In this document: in pieces, positions 1-8,542 of the stretch
Layout of the letters: each line of letters opens with the position of its first letter
How positions within the stretch are numbered: the stretch's first letter is position 1
Assembly: GCF_029222905.1 (NCBI RefSeq)
Contig: NZ_JARHUE010000005.1
Location: 62,001-126,000 of the forward strand
Direction of reading: 5' to 3'
DNA length: 64,000 nt
Source: Neptuniibacter sp. CAU 1671
GTDB lineage: Bacteria > Pseudomonadota > Gammaproteobacteria > Pseudomonadales > Balneatricaceae
Notes under the pieces: model-generated
What the model was told of the DNA's origin: nothing
What the model saw: the letters and a program-made list of their open reading frames with translations, nothing else
The model's database searches: none
Translations under genes and position numbers: made by a program

Positions 1-187
1 CTACTGCCTGTTAATGCAGGAAAACAACTTCATTGCAGCCTCTGCCAATATTGAAGAACTGGATCCTGAAGCGGTCGGTCTGCCAATCGCTACTACAGCT
101 AAAGAGAATGTTGATCTGCAGCGTGTGATGTCCAACAGCTTCGGCTTTGGTGGCACCAACGCTACTCTGGTGTTCCAGAAACTCTAA
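1..187 (+). CDS. fabB: 3-oxoacyl-ACP synthase I (FabB), C-terminal fragment
   Basis: This is the 3' end of a condensing enzyme of type II fatty-acid synthesis; its 5' part lies outside the window. The reading frame starts at base 2 and ends with TAA at 185-187. The visible residues contain [13 protein letters not shown] and the C-terminal signature [19 protein letters not shown]. The NSFGFGGTN loop closes the active site in FabB/FabF proteins, and the EELD segment and short tail match FabB better than FabF. FabB elongates short acyl-ACPs and is needed for unsaturated fatty acids. A bidirectional terminator follows directly. The fabA partner, if present, is upstream and not visible. Confidence 0.9.
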   Translation, partial: YCLLMQENNFIAASANIEELDPEAVGLPIATTAKENVDLQRVMSNSFGFGGTNATLVFQKL

Positions 188-203
188 GCAGAATCTGCTG
201 ATT

Positions 204-232
204 AAAAAACCCCGCCATGGCGGGGTTTTTTA
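204..232. terminator. Bidirectional intrinsic terminator between fabB and the Yip1 gene
   Basis: A GC-rich hairpin (CCCCGCC, loop AT, GGCGGGG) is flanked by an A-run on the left and a T-run on the right. It can therefore end transcription of fabB on the plus strand and of the convergent Yip1-family gene on the minus strand. Confidence 0.9.
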
Positions 233-255
233 TTGCTGAGCTGTTATCAATCTTA

Positions 256-861
256 TCAGCCAGCTACATAGTTCAGCGGAATCACGGTACTCCACAGAAT
301 CACTGTGGCTGCCAGCATGCCAACCAGCGTACATAGGCCTACTGTCAGAATCGATGAAGAAAACATAAACGCCCGGTCTTCAGGTATTTTCATAATCACA
401 GGCACCCCGGTGTAGAGCAGATAAACCGAGTAACAAACTGCCGCAAGCCCTACCGATACATTAAACCAGAGCAATGGATAAAGTGCAGCGAGGCCTGACA
501 GGAAGAGCGGCGTAGCAGTGTAAGTTGCCAGAGAGACACAATCTTCAAATGAGATAGTGCCACCGTAGGTTTTTTCCATCCAGTGAATACAGTAGCTGAT
601 GAACGCAACACCGGCCCACATGGCAAAATAGAATGCTATGGCGGCGGGCAGCGCACTCATAACATCCAGCTTAACAAAGTCAGTACCATTAATACTCCAA
701 CCGACCTGTGTCGTCCCGATGAACATTGCGATGGCTGGAATGGCCGACAGCATACTGACCTGCTGCAGGAAAATATGCGAGACACTGTAGTGCTCGTCCC
801 GGATCTGGTTCCATTCTGTTTTGGGGTGATACAGCATTCCCATCATATGTTGAATGAACAT
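256..861 (-). CDS. Yip1-family inner-membrane protein
   Basis: A 201-residue protein with about five hydrophobic segments (roughly residues 35-50, 70-95, 115-135, 137-155 and 165-195). The N-terminus (HPKTEWNQIRDEHYS followed by a membrane segment) has the Yip1-domain pattern of bacterial proteins such as YohC. Their molecular function is not established. The start at 861 is supported by an upstream GAGGAAA ribosome site. It converges on fabB and shares its terminator. The 146-base gap to cyoE upstream suggests its own promoter rather than membership of the cox operon. The family assignment is by recognition, and no role is inferred. Confidence 0.7.
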   Translation of the reverse strand: MFIQHMMGMLYHPKTEWNQIRDEHYSVSHIFLQQVSMLSAIPAIAMFIGTTQVGWSINGTDFVKLDVMSALPAAIAFYFAMWAGVAFISYCIHWMEKTYGGTISFEDCVSLATYTATPLFLSGLAALYPLLWFNVSVGLAAVCYSVYLLYTGVPVIMKIPEDRAFMFSSSILTVGLCTLVGMLAATVILWSTVIPLNYVAG

Positions 862-1007
862 GGTAATTTCCTCTTTTTATTATTTTGCCGACTGCCTGAC
901 TTCAGACGCTCAACGGCTCGTTGGTTGGTTTACATCTACAGCTTTACTCCCTTCCTTTTTCAGGGGTTGGTAGTTTCTACTTAAGTTTAGATCGCCTAAA
1001 CGCCGTT

Positions 1008-1907
1008 TCAACTAATGATCAGGTAATGATCAATTAAAATGACACAAAAAAGTAACATGATGTACGTGATGCTATAGCGGAACATTGCCATAGGCGCCCC
1101 GGGCACAGCGTTATAGACTCTCAGCGCCCATTGCATAAACCGCAGATTCAGCACCACCACCAATAACAAATAAAGATAACCACTCATGCCGCTCAGAAAC
1201 GGCAACGCAGTTGTCGCCACCATCAGCAGGGTATAAAGCACAATCTGCAGGCGGGTATAATCATCGCCATGCGTCACAGGCAGCATTGGAATGCCTGCTT
1301 TGGCGTAATCCTGTTTACGGGCGATACACAACGCCCAGAAATGCGGAGGCGTCCAGGCAAAAATAATCAGCATTAATAACAGGCTGTTTGCGTCCAGTGA
1401 ACCGGTCACAGCAGTCCAGCCCAGCATCGGCGGCGCCGCACCTGCGATACCACCAATGACAATATTCTGCGGTGTCGCGCGTTTGAGCCAGACCGTATAG
1501 ACCAACGCATACCCCACCAGAGACGCCAGCGTCAGCCAGGCGGTAAGCGGGTTAACCCAGATCACCAACAGGCTGATTCCAACCGTCCCTACAATGGCAG
1601 AAAAGGTCAGCGCCTGCGCGGCGGTAAGACGACCCTGCGGTAATGGCCGACCTTTCGTGCGTGCCATTTTTTCATCGATGCGCCGGTCCATAACATGGTT
1701 TACCGCTGCTGCGGAGGCAGCCGCCATACCGATGCCGATCAATCCGACAATGACCTTAACGGGGTCTGGCAAAGAGGGCACCGCCACAAACATTCCCACT
1801 GCAGCAGTGATTAACATCACCAGTACTACATTGGGTTTGCACAGGATCAGGTAGTCTCGCCATCCAATGGGTGCTTCAGATACTGCAAAAACACGCTGCT
1901 CAGCCAT
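1008..1907 (-). CDS. cyoE: Protohaem IX farnesyltransferase (haem O synthase)
   Basis: CyoE/CtaB transfers a farnesyl group to haem B to make haem O, the precursor of haem A for the oxidase encoded upstream. The 299-residue length is typical. The prenyltransferase aspartate-rich signature is visible as NHVMDRRIDEKMARTKGRPL near residue 70, and a second motif lies near residue 200 (HFWALCIARKQDYAKAGIPM). The rest is hydrophobic with about nine membrane helices. The start at 1907 overlaps the end of ctaA by 8 bases, so the two are translationally coupled. It is the last gene of the cox cluster: the sco gene that follows ctaB in Pseudomonas is absent here. Confidence 0.95.
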   Translation of the reverse strand: MAEQRVFAVSEAPIGWRDYLILCKPNVVLVMLITAAVGMFVAVPSLPDPVKVIVGLIGIGMAAASAAAVNHVMDRRIDEKMARTKGRPLPQGRLTAAQALTFSAIVGTVGISLLVIWVNPLTAWLTLASLVGYALVYTVWLKRATPQNIVIGGIAGAAPPMLGWTAVTGSLDANSLLLMLIIFAWTPPHFWALCIARKQDYAKAGIPMLPVTHGDDYTRLQIVLYTLLMVATTALPFLSGMSGYLYLLLVVVLNLRFMQWALRVYNAVPGAPMAMFRYSITYIMLLFCVILIDHYLIIS

Positions 1908-2907
1908 CTATTACCTCCTTAACCGCCATTCCGGCACGGTCATATGCCCACAACAATGCCAATAAAACCGCCACTGCCATAAAGTGATGTGCCATCGCCA
2001 GACCTATCGGCAAGGCATGAACAATATTGGCAACACCTAACCCAACCTGCGCCACCACCAGCACCGTTAATAACCTCAGGGGGGTGGTCAACGCGGGGAT
2101 ACGGGAAAAACACCACAGCAGAATCAGGGTATAGGTGAGTACCACCAGTGCACCTATACGGTGTACCACCTGGATAGCCGCACGTGCTTCAACTCCCAAC
2201 TGCCCGCCCTGATAGTTAGGACCGATCGATTTAACAGGATCAAAACCGGCCGCAAAATCGAGTCCCAGTTCAGTACCCGGGTTGCAACTTACCCAGTGAG
2301 TACAGGCATACCCAGCGTAGTTGGAACTGGTCCAGCCACCCAGTGCGATCTGTAACAGCAGCAAAAAAACACCTATCAGGAACCAGCGTTGAGGTGCTGC
2401 CGGGTTGATCGGCTCACGGATATTCAGCCGTTTCAGCTTTTGCCGCAGGAACAATAAAAGCGTCAGGGTCAGCAAGCCACCCATCAGGTGCAGAGTAACG
2501 ACCAGCGGATGGAGTTTCAGGGTGACCGTCCACATACCAAATAACGCCTGAATAACCACCAGCAGCAGCAACGCCACACTGAGTCCAACCGGATAAGATC
2601 GAGTCTTGCGCTTATGTACAGCGATGCCGGCCAGCGCCGCAATCAGCAAACCCAATGAACCCGCCAGATAACGATGGCCCATCTCCAGCCAGGTTTTATG
2701 TTTTTCGATAGGTGTGTCCGGATAACGCTGTTGCGCCAGTTCAAGTGCCTCATGCGATCCGGGCATCACTATATGGCCATAACATCCAGGCCAGTCAGGG
2801 CAACTCAGACCCGCATCATTGATACGCGTCCAGCCACCCATTAAAACCACCAGCAAGACCAGCAGAATCGCCAGGTTGACCAATTTCCATGCTGTACGTA
2901 GCGCCAT
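1900..2907 (-). CDS. ctaA: Haem A synthase
   Basis: CtaA (COX15 family) oxidises the C8 methyl of haem O to the formyl group of haem A. The 335-residue membrane protein shows the N-terminal motif GGWTRINDAGLSCPDWPGC near residue 24, conserved haem-ligand regions (EMGHRYLAGSLG near residue 75, HLMGGLLT near 139, and HRIGALV near 250), and a repeat of the motif in the second half (GGWTSSNYAGYACTHW near residue 190). Two cysteine-containing loops are present. It starts two bases after the upstream small gene ends and overlaps cyoE by 8 bases. It acts in the inner membrane with CyoE and SURF1. Confidence 0.95.
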   Translation of the reverse strand: MALRTAWKLVNLAILLVLLVVLMGGWTRINDAGLSCPDWPGCYGHIVMPGSHEALELAQQRYPDTPIEKHKTWLEMGHRYLAGSLGLLIAALAGIAVHKRKTRSYPVGLSVALLLLVVIQALFGMWTVTLKLHPLVVTLHLMGGLLTLTLLLFLRQKLKRLNIREPINPAAPQRWFLIGVFLLLLQIALGGWTSSNYAGYACTHWVSCNPGTELGLDFAAGFDPVKSIGPNYQGGQLGVEARAAIQVVHRIGALVVLTYTLILLWCFSRIPALTTPLRLLTVLVVAQVGLGVANIVHALPIGLAMAHHFMAVAVLLALLWAYDRAGMAVKEVIDG

Positions 2908-2909
2908 AC

Positions 2910-3386
2910 TCAGCCCACCTTGGATAACTTCAGCAATTTACGCAGATCATCCAGCACCCCACGAGGAGACTGTTCATACTCATAACGCAGCACCAGATTG
3001 CCCAACGGATCAGCAATCCAGATTGCCTGTCCCGGAGAGACGGTCTGGTCTGACGCAGTCAGATCATCCAGCACATTAACCACGACCCGATCACTGTCTT
3101 TGCCAAGGGCAATATGAATTTTTTCAAGTCGATCACGCCACTCGGTACAAGACTTGGCGGACTGGCAGGTGGTTGGACTGGTCAGGATCAACTGCCAGTG
3201 CTCGGTGGTGAGTGTCTCGGGGGTTTTACTGCTTGCAAACCAACCATTCAACTGCTGCCCAACAACCAGTTCGCCATGATTAACACGGCCTTCGGGGACA
3301 GCAAACCCACCGTAATACATCACTATTGCACTGACCATCGGGATAAGCCCCACCCCCCAGACCAGCCAGAAAATACGTTTATTCAT
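2910..3386 (-). CDS. Membrane-anchored thioredoxin-like protein of the cox operon
   Basis: A 158-residue protein at the position of the uncharacterised gene found between surf1 and ctaA in Pseudomonas. I chose ATG 3386 (MNKRIFWLVWG), which follows an AGGGAG site and overlaps the surf1 stop; an earlier in-frame start at 3422 would add 12 residues inside surf1. One N-terminal membrane anchor (about residues 4-25) is followed by a periplasmic domain. Its end (IWIADPLGNLVLRYEYEQ, then a helix) resembles SCO/thioredoxin-like folds. Two cysteines occur as CQSAKSC (CX5C) where SCO proteins carry CX3C. A redox or copper role in oxidase assembly is inference only. Confidence 0.7.
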   Translation of the reverse strand: MNKRIFWLVWGVGLIPMVSAIVMYYGGFAVPEGRVNHGELVVGQQLNGWFASSKTPETLTTEHWQLILTSPTTCQSAKSCTEWRDRLEKIHIALGKDSDRVVVNVLDDLTASDQTVSPGQAIWIADPLGNLVLRYEYEQSPRGVLDDLRKLLKLSKVG

Positions 3387-4110
3387 GGTGTTTTTCTCCC
3401 TGTAAGCGAAACCAGCTGACAACCAACAAAATCAACAGGGCCGTAGCCAGCGCAAACCACTGAAAGGCATAACCCCGATGTCGCTCCGGGGTCATCAGGT
3501 TAAGAGTCCAACGGATATCCAAGTCATCAACAACAGACTCCCGGGTCTTGGCCGTTGCATGCCAGATGGGTTGCTGAAGCAGCACTTCAACCCGTTGCGT
3601 ATCAATCGCCTGGATACGCTTGGGCCAGCCTTCGGCCCATTGATCCCTGGCCAGAACCAGTGACGACTGCTCTGCTTTAGCCATGAGCGCCAGGCTGACA
3701 ACACCCGATGGAAGGTCAACATTGGGCAATTCATCTCTGGAGTTTCCCGCTGGTGTCCAACCCAGGTTTACCAGTATCAAGTGCGCTTCCTGTAACGGCT
3801 GAAACAGCGCAATGACCTCATAACCCACGCGGCCTTCCCGGGTACGATTATCCAGCAAAAAATACTGCTGTCGGTCAAACTCTCCCTGCAGGGCAAGCAT
3901 TGAATACTGAACGTCAGAAAGTGATTCAGAGAGGGGAAGATATTGCAGTTGTTCAGCCTGCTGCATACTGTCCAGCAGCTGCTGTTTCTGATCAGCCCTT
4001 TGCAACTGCCAACAGCCCAGTCCTACCAGTACCGGCAGCCCAAATAACGCGAACCCCGCCAACATCCACTTGAAGCGCAGCGTGCTTTGATCTTTACTCT
4101 GTAGATTCAT
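3379..4110 (-). CDS. SURF1-family cytochrome oxidase assembly protein
   Basis: SURF1 proteins help insert or stabilise haem A in subunit I. The protein is about 243 residues if started at ATG 4110 (MNLQSKDQ). Starts at 4131 or 4212 are in frame but run into the divergent small gene. Visible family features are the first membrane helix followed by GLGCWQLQRADQK near residue 25, the central region LQGEFDRQQYFLLDNRTREGRVGYEV, LVNLGWTPAG, and a second helix near the C-terminus (YAFQWFALATALLILLVVSWFR). Its stop overlaps the next gene by 8 bases. The N-terminal start is uncertain because no strong ribosome site is visible. Confidence 0.88.
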   Translation of the reverse strand: MNLQSKDQSTLRFKWMLAGFALFGLPVLVGLGCWQLQRADQKQQLLDSMQQAEQLQYLPLSESLSDVQYSMLALQGEFDRQQYFLLDNRTREGRVGYEVIALFQPLQEAHLILVNLGWTPAGNSRDELPNVDLPSGVVSLALMAKAEQSSLVLARDQWAEGWPKRIQAIDTQRVEVLLQQPIWHATAKTRESVVDDLDIRWTLNLMTPERHRGYAFQWFALATALLILLVVSWFRLQGEKHHE

Positions 4111-4132
4111 CAGCTTGCCGGAACTGTACATA

Positions 4133-4345
4133 ATGCTACTTAAACCACTGTTATTATTATTGTTTCTTGCCGCTGTTATCAGCCTTTTCTGCGGCCTTTT
4201 CTTTTTAATCAAGGATCAGGGACGCTCCAACCGAACGGTAAACTCACTTTTTTTCCGGGTTGGATTTTGCGCCCTGATCATTCTTGTTTTGCTGTATGGG
4301 ATTTACAGTGGCGAACTGAAACCCCATGCACCCTGGCTGCATTAA
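4133..4345 (+). CDS. Twin-transmembrane DUF2909-family small protein
   Basis: A protein of about 70 residues with two hydrophobic helices (about residues 2-23 and 44-60) separated by a short basic loop (KDQGRSNRTVN). It matches the small DUF2909 protein found between ctaE and surf1 in Pseudomonas, but here it lies on the opposite strand from every other cox gene. I chose ATG 4133; a TTG at 4115 would add six residues. It diverges from surf1 with almost no intergenic space, and its TAA overlaps the ctaE stop by 3 bases. Function unknown; its location suggests oxidase assembly or stability. Confidence 0.75.
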   Translation: MLLKPLLLLLFLAAVISLFCGLFFLIKDQGRSNRTVNSLFFRVGFCALIILVLLYGIYSGELKPHAPWLH

Positions 4346-5226
4346 AGGATGTAAACAAACAGGAACAATCCCACCCAGACCACATCCACAAAATGCCAAT
4401 ACCAGGACACCGCCTCGAAGCCAAAGTGTTTCTCGGCTGAAAAATGCCCCTTCATCACCCGCAGCCAGATAATGATCAGCATCAGCGTGCCCAGTGTGAC
4501 ATGCAGCCCATGGAAGCCGGTCAGGATAAAGAACGTGGCACCATAAACGCCGGCGTGGAGTGTGAGCCCAAGTTCATGATAGGCCTCAACGTATTCGTAG
4601 GCCTGGAACACAAGGAACCCGGCACCCAGCAAAATCGTGGCTGCCAGCCAGAGCACAATTGCAGAACGCTTACCCTGCTTCAGGGCCTTGTGTGCGATAG
4701 TGACCGTGACACTGGAAGAGATCAGCAGGATGGTATTAATCAAAGGCAGATGCCAGGGGTCGATGATGCCTTTAGGACCCGGGAAGGTTTCACTGTCTGG
4801 CGGTGCCATCAATGGCCATTCCGCGGTGAAGCCCGGCCAGAGCATATTGGCCACACCTTTTTCACCCTCACCACCAAGCCATGGCACGGCCAGCGTACGG
4901 ATATAAAACAGGGTGCCGAAAAAGGCGGCGAAGAACATCACCTCAGAGAAGATAAACCAGCTCATACCCCAGCGAAATGAACGATCCATCTGACTGCTGT
5001 AGAGCCCTTCATGGCTTTCACGAATAACATTACCGAACCAGCCAATCAGGATCAGGCCCATGGCCAGCGCACCGGCCAGAAGCAGCATCACACCGATGCC
5101 TCCGCCCTGTTCGGCGTTAAGTCCGTTGATGGTATTCCCGGCACCAAAGGCCATCAGAAACAGGGCAATTGACGCCAGTATGGGCCAACGGCTCTGGGTT
5201 GGAACGTAGTAGGTCTGGGTAGTCAT
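4342..5226 (-). CDS. ctaE: Cytochrome c oxidase subunit III
   Basis: Subunit III of the aa3-type oxidase, an inner-membrane subunit without metal centres that stabilises proton uptake by subunit I. The 294 residues show seven membrane helices and family motifs: the early RWGMSWFIFSEVMFFAAFFG, HKALKQGKR, the glutamate-containing AYEYVEAYHE, GFHGLHVTLGT, and the C-terminal FEAVSWYWHFVDVVW. The internal extension between helices III and IV (about residues 115-150) is common in bacterial forms. It overlaps ctaG by 4 bases (ATGA type) and converges with the DUF2909 gene. Also called coxC. Confidence 0.97.
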   Translation of the reverse strand: MTTQTYYVPTQSRWPILASIALFLMAFGAGNTINGLNAEQGGGIGVMLLLAGALAMGLILIGWFGNVIRESHEGLYSSQMDRSFRWGMSWFIFSEVMFFAAFFGTLFYIRTLAVPWLGGEGEKGVANMLWPGFTAEWPLMAPPDSETFPGPKGIIDPWHLPLINTILLISSSVTVTIAHKALKQGKRSAIVLWLAATILLGAGFLVFQAYEYVEAYHELGLTLHAGVYGATFFILTGFHGLHVTLGTLMLIIIWLRVMKGHFSAEKHFGFEAVSWYWHFVDVVWVGLFLFVYIL

Positions 5227-5798
5227 AATCCATTCCTCCCGCCGTCAGCAACGCGGTTGTCTGCCGCCGGCGTTATGTCAAAAAGCGTGTAGGAGAGCGT
5301 GATGGTATGAATGTGGGCAGGCAGTTTCGGATCGATACTGAGCAACAACGGCATCTCCTTCTGTTCAGCCGCAAACAATGGCTGACGATCAAAACAGAAG
5401 CAGTTCACCTTGTGCACATAGGGCGCGGCTTCCGAAGGAGACACCGACGGGATCGCCTGGGCGATCATGTAACGCTCCGTGGTGTTATGGGCAAAGTAGG
5501 CGGTTTGCAGCAACTGACCCGGATGCAGTCGGGTCTGACTTTTCATGGGGCGAAACTCCCATGGCATCGACTCGTTATTGACTGCTGTCAGTTGCAGTTT
5601 AACCTCGCGACTGAGGTCAACCGCCTCTGGAGCAGGCGCCTCAACGGCGCGCAGCTCAACCTTGCCATTCAGCCCTGTGATGTCACAAAAAACATCGTAG
5701 AGCGGCACCAAGGCAAAACCGAAGCCGAACATCGCCACACAGCTCATCACACTGTAAGCGATGGTGCGGCGTGTTCTGGCTTTCAGTTCAGCGTCCAT
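5223..5798 (-). CDS. ctaG: Cytochrome c oxidase assembly protein CtaG (Cox11 family)
   Basis: Cox11/CtaG delivers copper to the CuB site of subunit I. From ATG 5798 the protein is 191 residues, preceded by a GGAGG ribosome site; the longer frame to 5876 would overlap the end of coxA. One N-terminal membrane anchor (SVMSCVAMFGFGFALVPLY, about residues 16-36) ends in the conserved LVPLYDVFC. The periplasmic domain carries the copper-binding CFCF motif (VNCFCFDRQPLFAAEQK) and the typical MPLLLSIDPKLP. It sits between coxA and ctaE, as in Pseudomonas. Confidence 0.95.
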   Translation of the reverse strand: MDAELKARTRRTIAYSVMSCVAMFGFGFALVPLYDVFCDITGLNGKVELRAVEAPAPEAVDLSREVKLQLTAVNNESMPWEFRPMKSQTRLHPGQLLQTAYFAHNTTERYMIAQAIPSVSPSEAAPYVHKVNCFCFDRQPLFAAEQKEMPLLLSIDPKLPAHIHTITLSYTLFDITPAADNRVADGGRNGL

Positions 5799-5815
5799 CG
5801 ATCCAGCCTCCTGCC

Positions 5816-7411
5816 TTATTTCACCACCGGAGGCTCGGTAAAGCTGTGGTAAGGCGCGGGGGATGGCAAAGTCCATTCCAGGCCATGCGAACCTTCCCAG
5901 ACTTCACTGCTGGCTTTCTTACCAGATCGGATACAACTGATCACGTTGTAGAGGAAAATCAGCTGCGAGAAGCCAAAGATAAAGGCACCCACCGACGCGA
6001 CGGCATTAAAGTCGGCAAACTGTAATGCGTAGTCCGGGATTCGCCGTGGCATACCCGCCAGACCGATAAAGTGCATCGGGAAGAAGGTGATATTCACCCC
6101 GATGAAACTCAGCCAGAAATGCACCTTGCCCATGGTTTCGTTGTAGTAGCGACCGGTCCATTTGGGAATCCAGTAATAGGTCGCCGCCATGATGGCAAAG
6201 ATAGCCCCCGGCACCAGCACATAGTGGAAATGCGCCACCACAAAATAAGTATCATGGTATTGGAAATCCACTGGCGCGATGGCCAGCATCAACCCTGAGA
6301 ACCCACCAATAGTGAACAGCACCACAAAGGCCAGCGAGAACAGCATCGGCGTTTCAAAGGTCATCGAGCCCCTGAACATGGTGGCGATCCAGTTAAACAC
6401 CTTCACCCCGGTCGGTACTGCAATCAGCATGGTGGAGAACATGAAGAACACTTCACCCACCAGCGGCATGCCTACCGTGAACATATGGTGCGCCCAGACG
6501 ATAAACGACAGGAATGCGATCGACGCGGTCGCATACACCATGGAGGCATAACCAAACAGTTTTTTGCGGGCAAAGGTGGGAATGATCTCACTGACGATAC
6601 CAAACGCCGGCAGAATCATGATATAGACCTCAGGATGCCCGAAGAACCAGAACACATGCTGGAAAAGTACGGGATCACCGCCACCGGCTGCATTGAAGAA
6701 GCTGGTACCGAAGTGAATATCCATCAGCATCATGGTCACCACACCCGCCAGAACCGGCATCACTGCAATCAGCAGGAAGGCGGTGATCAGCCAGGTCCAG
6801 ACAAACAACGGCAGCTTCATCATGGTCATGCCGGGTGCCCGCAGGTTCAGAATGGTAGCAATGATATTGATCGCCCCCATAATCGAACTGATACCCATCA
6901 TATGCACGGCAAAGATGAAGAAGGTTACGCTGGGAGGCGCATAGGTCGTGGAAAGCGGAGCATAGAAGGTCCAGCCAAAGTTAGGTGCGCCACCGTCCAT
7001 GAACAGGGTCGAGATCATCATGGCGAAGGCAAATGGCAGGATCCAGAAACTCCAGTTGTTCATCCGCGGCAGTGCCATATCCGGCGCGCCCACCATCATC
7101 GGCACCATCCAGTTAGCCAACCCGACAAAAGCGGGCATCACCGCACCAAATACCATGATCAGACCATGCATGGTGGTCATCTGGTTGAAAAATGCCGGTT
7201 CAATCAGCTGTAATCCCGGCTGAAACAGTTCAGCACGAATCATCAGCGCCATACACCCACCGGTGAGGAACATGATGAAACTGAACCAGAGATAGAGCGT
7301 GCCTATATCTTTGTGGTTAGTGGTAAATAACCAGCGGCCAATGCCTGAAGCAGGACCGTGGTGGTGTTCTGTCAGCTCGCCGGCTGCAGCAGTCTGTTCC
7401 AGAGTCGACAT
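5816..7411 (-). CDS. coxA: Cytochrome c oxidase subunit I (aa3 type)
   Basis: The catalytic haem-copper subunit that reduces oxygen to water and pumps protons. The 531-residue length is normal with 12 helices. Visible ligands are TMHGLIMVF (haem a His), FFGHPEVYIMILP (CuB His and the cross-linked Tyr), WAHHMFTVGMP (two CuB His), and HDTYFVVAHFHYV (haem a3 and haem a His). The Tyr in HPEVY and the helix-VI glutamate position mark an A-type haem-copper oxidase. It lies 10 bases downstream of coxB in the same operon. Confidence 0.98.
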   Translation of the reverse strand: MSTLEQTAAAGELTEHHHGPASGIGRWLFTTNHKDIGTLYLWFSFIMFLTGGCMALMIRAELFQPGLQLIEPAFFNQMTTMHGLIMVFGAVMPAFVGLANWMVPMMVGAPDMALPRMNNWSFWILPFAFAMMISTLFMDGGAPNFGWTFYAPLSTTYAPPSVTFFIFAVHMMGISSIMGAINIIATILNLRAPGMTMMKLPLFVWTWLITAFLLIAVMPVLAGVVTMMLMDIHFGTSFFNAAGGGDPVLFQHVFWFFGHPEVYIMILPAFGIVSEIIPTFARKKLFGYASMVYATASIAFLSFIVWAHHMFTVGMPLVGEVFFMFSTMLIAVPTGVKVFNWIATMFRGSMTFETPMLFSLAFVVLFTIGGFSGLMLAIAPVDFQYHDTYFVVAHFHYVLVPGAIFAIMAATYYWIPKWTGRYYNETMGKVHFWLSFIGVNITFFPMHFIGLAGMPRRIPDYALQFADFNAVASVGAFIFGFSQLIFLYNVISCIRSGKKASSEVWEGSHGLEWTLPSPAPYHSFTEPPVVK

Positions 7412-7420
7412 ATCACCCTC

Positions 7421-8530
7421 CTACTGTTTCAGTGCTGCAATATCAGCGGGGTTAATCAGATCACCGGTGTTGTTACCGAAAGCATTTCGCTCATAGGTCA
7501 CGACAGCGGCCAGCTCAACGGCACTCAACTGGTCACGGAACGCCTGCATGGCGGTACCAGCCTTACCGTTCATTACAATATCGATATGTGCTGCCGGATC
7601 ACCGAGAGCAATCGGGCTGTTCTTGAGCGCCGGGAATACACCGGGTAAACCACCGCCATCAGGCCCATGGCATGCTGCACAGGTACGGTTGTAAACCTGC
7701 TGTCCGCTTTCCATCAGCTCAGCCAGCGTCCAGGTCTTTTCTGCCGCCGCGGCCTGAGACGACTTGGCCTGTTTCATCTCTGCCAGCCACTGCTGGTAAT
7801 CTGCTTCAGACTTGGCCTCAACCACAATCGGCATAAATCCGTGGTCTTTACCGCAGAGTTCAGCGCATTGGCCCCGGAAAACACCGGGCTCTTCAACCCG
7901 GGTCCAGATTTCATTAATGAAACCAGGGATAGCGTCTTTCTTAACCGCCAAATCAGGCACCCACCATGAATGGATTACGTCATTGGCAGTCACCAGAAAA
8001 CGAACTTTTTTGCCGGTTGGAATTACCAGCGGGTTATCCACCTCGAGCAGATAATGCTCGCCTTTGGATTCTTCATTACCGATCTGGGTTTGCGGCGTAC
8101 TCAGGGATGAGAAGAAATCGATATCTTCGCCTAGATACTGGTAGCGCCACTTCCACTGGTAGCCGGTGATCTGGATATCCAGCTCAGCTTCCGACTGGTC
8201 ATACATTTTGACCAGCGTCGCTGTTGCCGGGACAGCCATGGCGATGAGGATGACGAAAGGGATGATCGTCCAGGTGATCTCAACCGCCACGTTTTCGTGG
8301 AAGTTGTGGGCTTCGGCCCCACGAGATTTGCGATGATGGATCAGCGCCCAAAGCATGACGCCAAAAACGACCACGCCAATCGCAACACAAATCCAAAATA
8401 TCAGCATATGCAGGCCATAGACCTCGCGACTGATATCTGTCACGCCCTGAGTCAGATTGACGGTCCAATCTGCCCATGCAGCGCACGGTGCACACAGTGC
8501 AACCAGCAACCATGGGGTAGCTCTACTCAT
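7421..8530 (-). CDS. coxB: Cytochrome c oxidase subunit II with C-terminal cytochrome c domain
   Basis: Subunit II receives electrons through CuA. From ATG 8530 the protein is 369 residues, preceded by an excellent AAAGGAGGG site; the frame is open upstream to 8680, but that stretch is the structured leader. Domains: signal peptide (about 1-20, ending CAAWA), two membrane helices (about 40-110), a CuA cupredoxin domain with HSWWVPDLAVK and GQCAELCGKDHGFM (His, Cys-X3-Cys, His, Met), then a class I cytochrome c domain (about 280-369) with CAACHG and a distal methionine near GTAMQAF. The haem-bearing extension makes this a caa3-like enzyme that may accept electrons directly from quinol-side donors or small c-type cytochromes. 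Confidence 0.97.
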   Translation of the reverse strand: MSRATPWLLVALCAPCAAWADWTVNLTQGVTDISREVYGLHMLIFWICVAIGVVVFGVMLWALIHHRKSRGAEAHNFHENVAVEITWTIIPFVILIAMAVPATATLVKMYDQSEAELDIQITGYQWKWRYQYLGEDIDFFSSLSTPQTQIGNEESKGEHYLLEVDNPLVIPTGKKVRFLVTANDVIHSWWVPDLAVKKDAIPGFINEIWTRVEEPGVFRGQCAELCGKDHGFMPIVVEAKSEADYQQWLAEMKQAKSSQAAAAEKTWTLAELMESGQQVYNRTCAACHGPDGGGLPGVFPALKNSPIALGDPAAHIDIVMNGKAGTAMQAFRDQLSAVELAAVVTYERNAFGNNTGDLINPADIAALKQ

Positions 8531-8542
8531 TAACTGCCCTCC

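Noticed and set aside
583-984. Open frame on the plus strand opposite the Yip1-family gene
   Set aside because: It is antisense to a membrane protein with a good ribosome site, has no recognisable domain and unnatural composition.
6485-7213. Long 242-codon plus-strand frame inside coxA
   Set aside because: Histidine- and glutamine-rich shadow of the highly conserved coxA coding strand.
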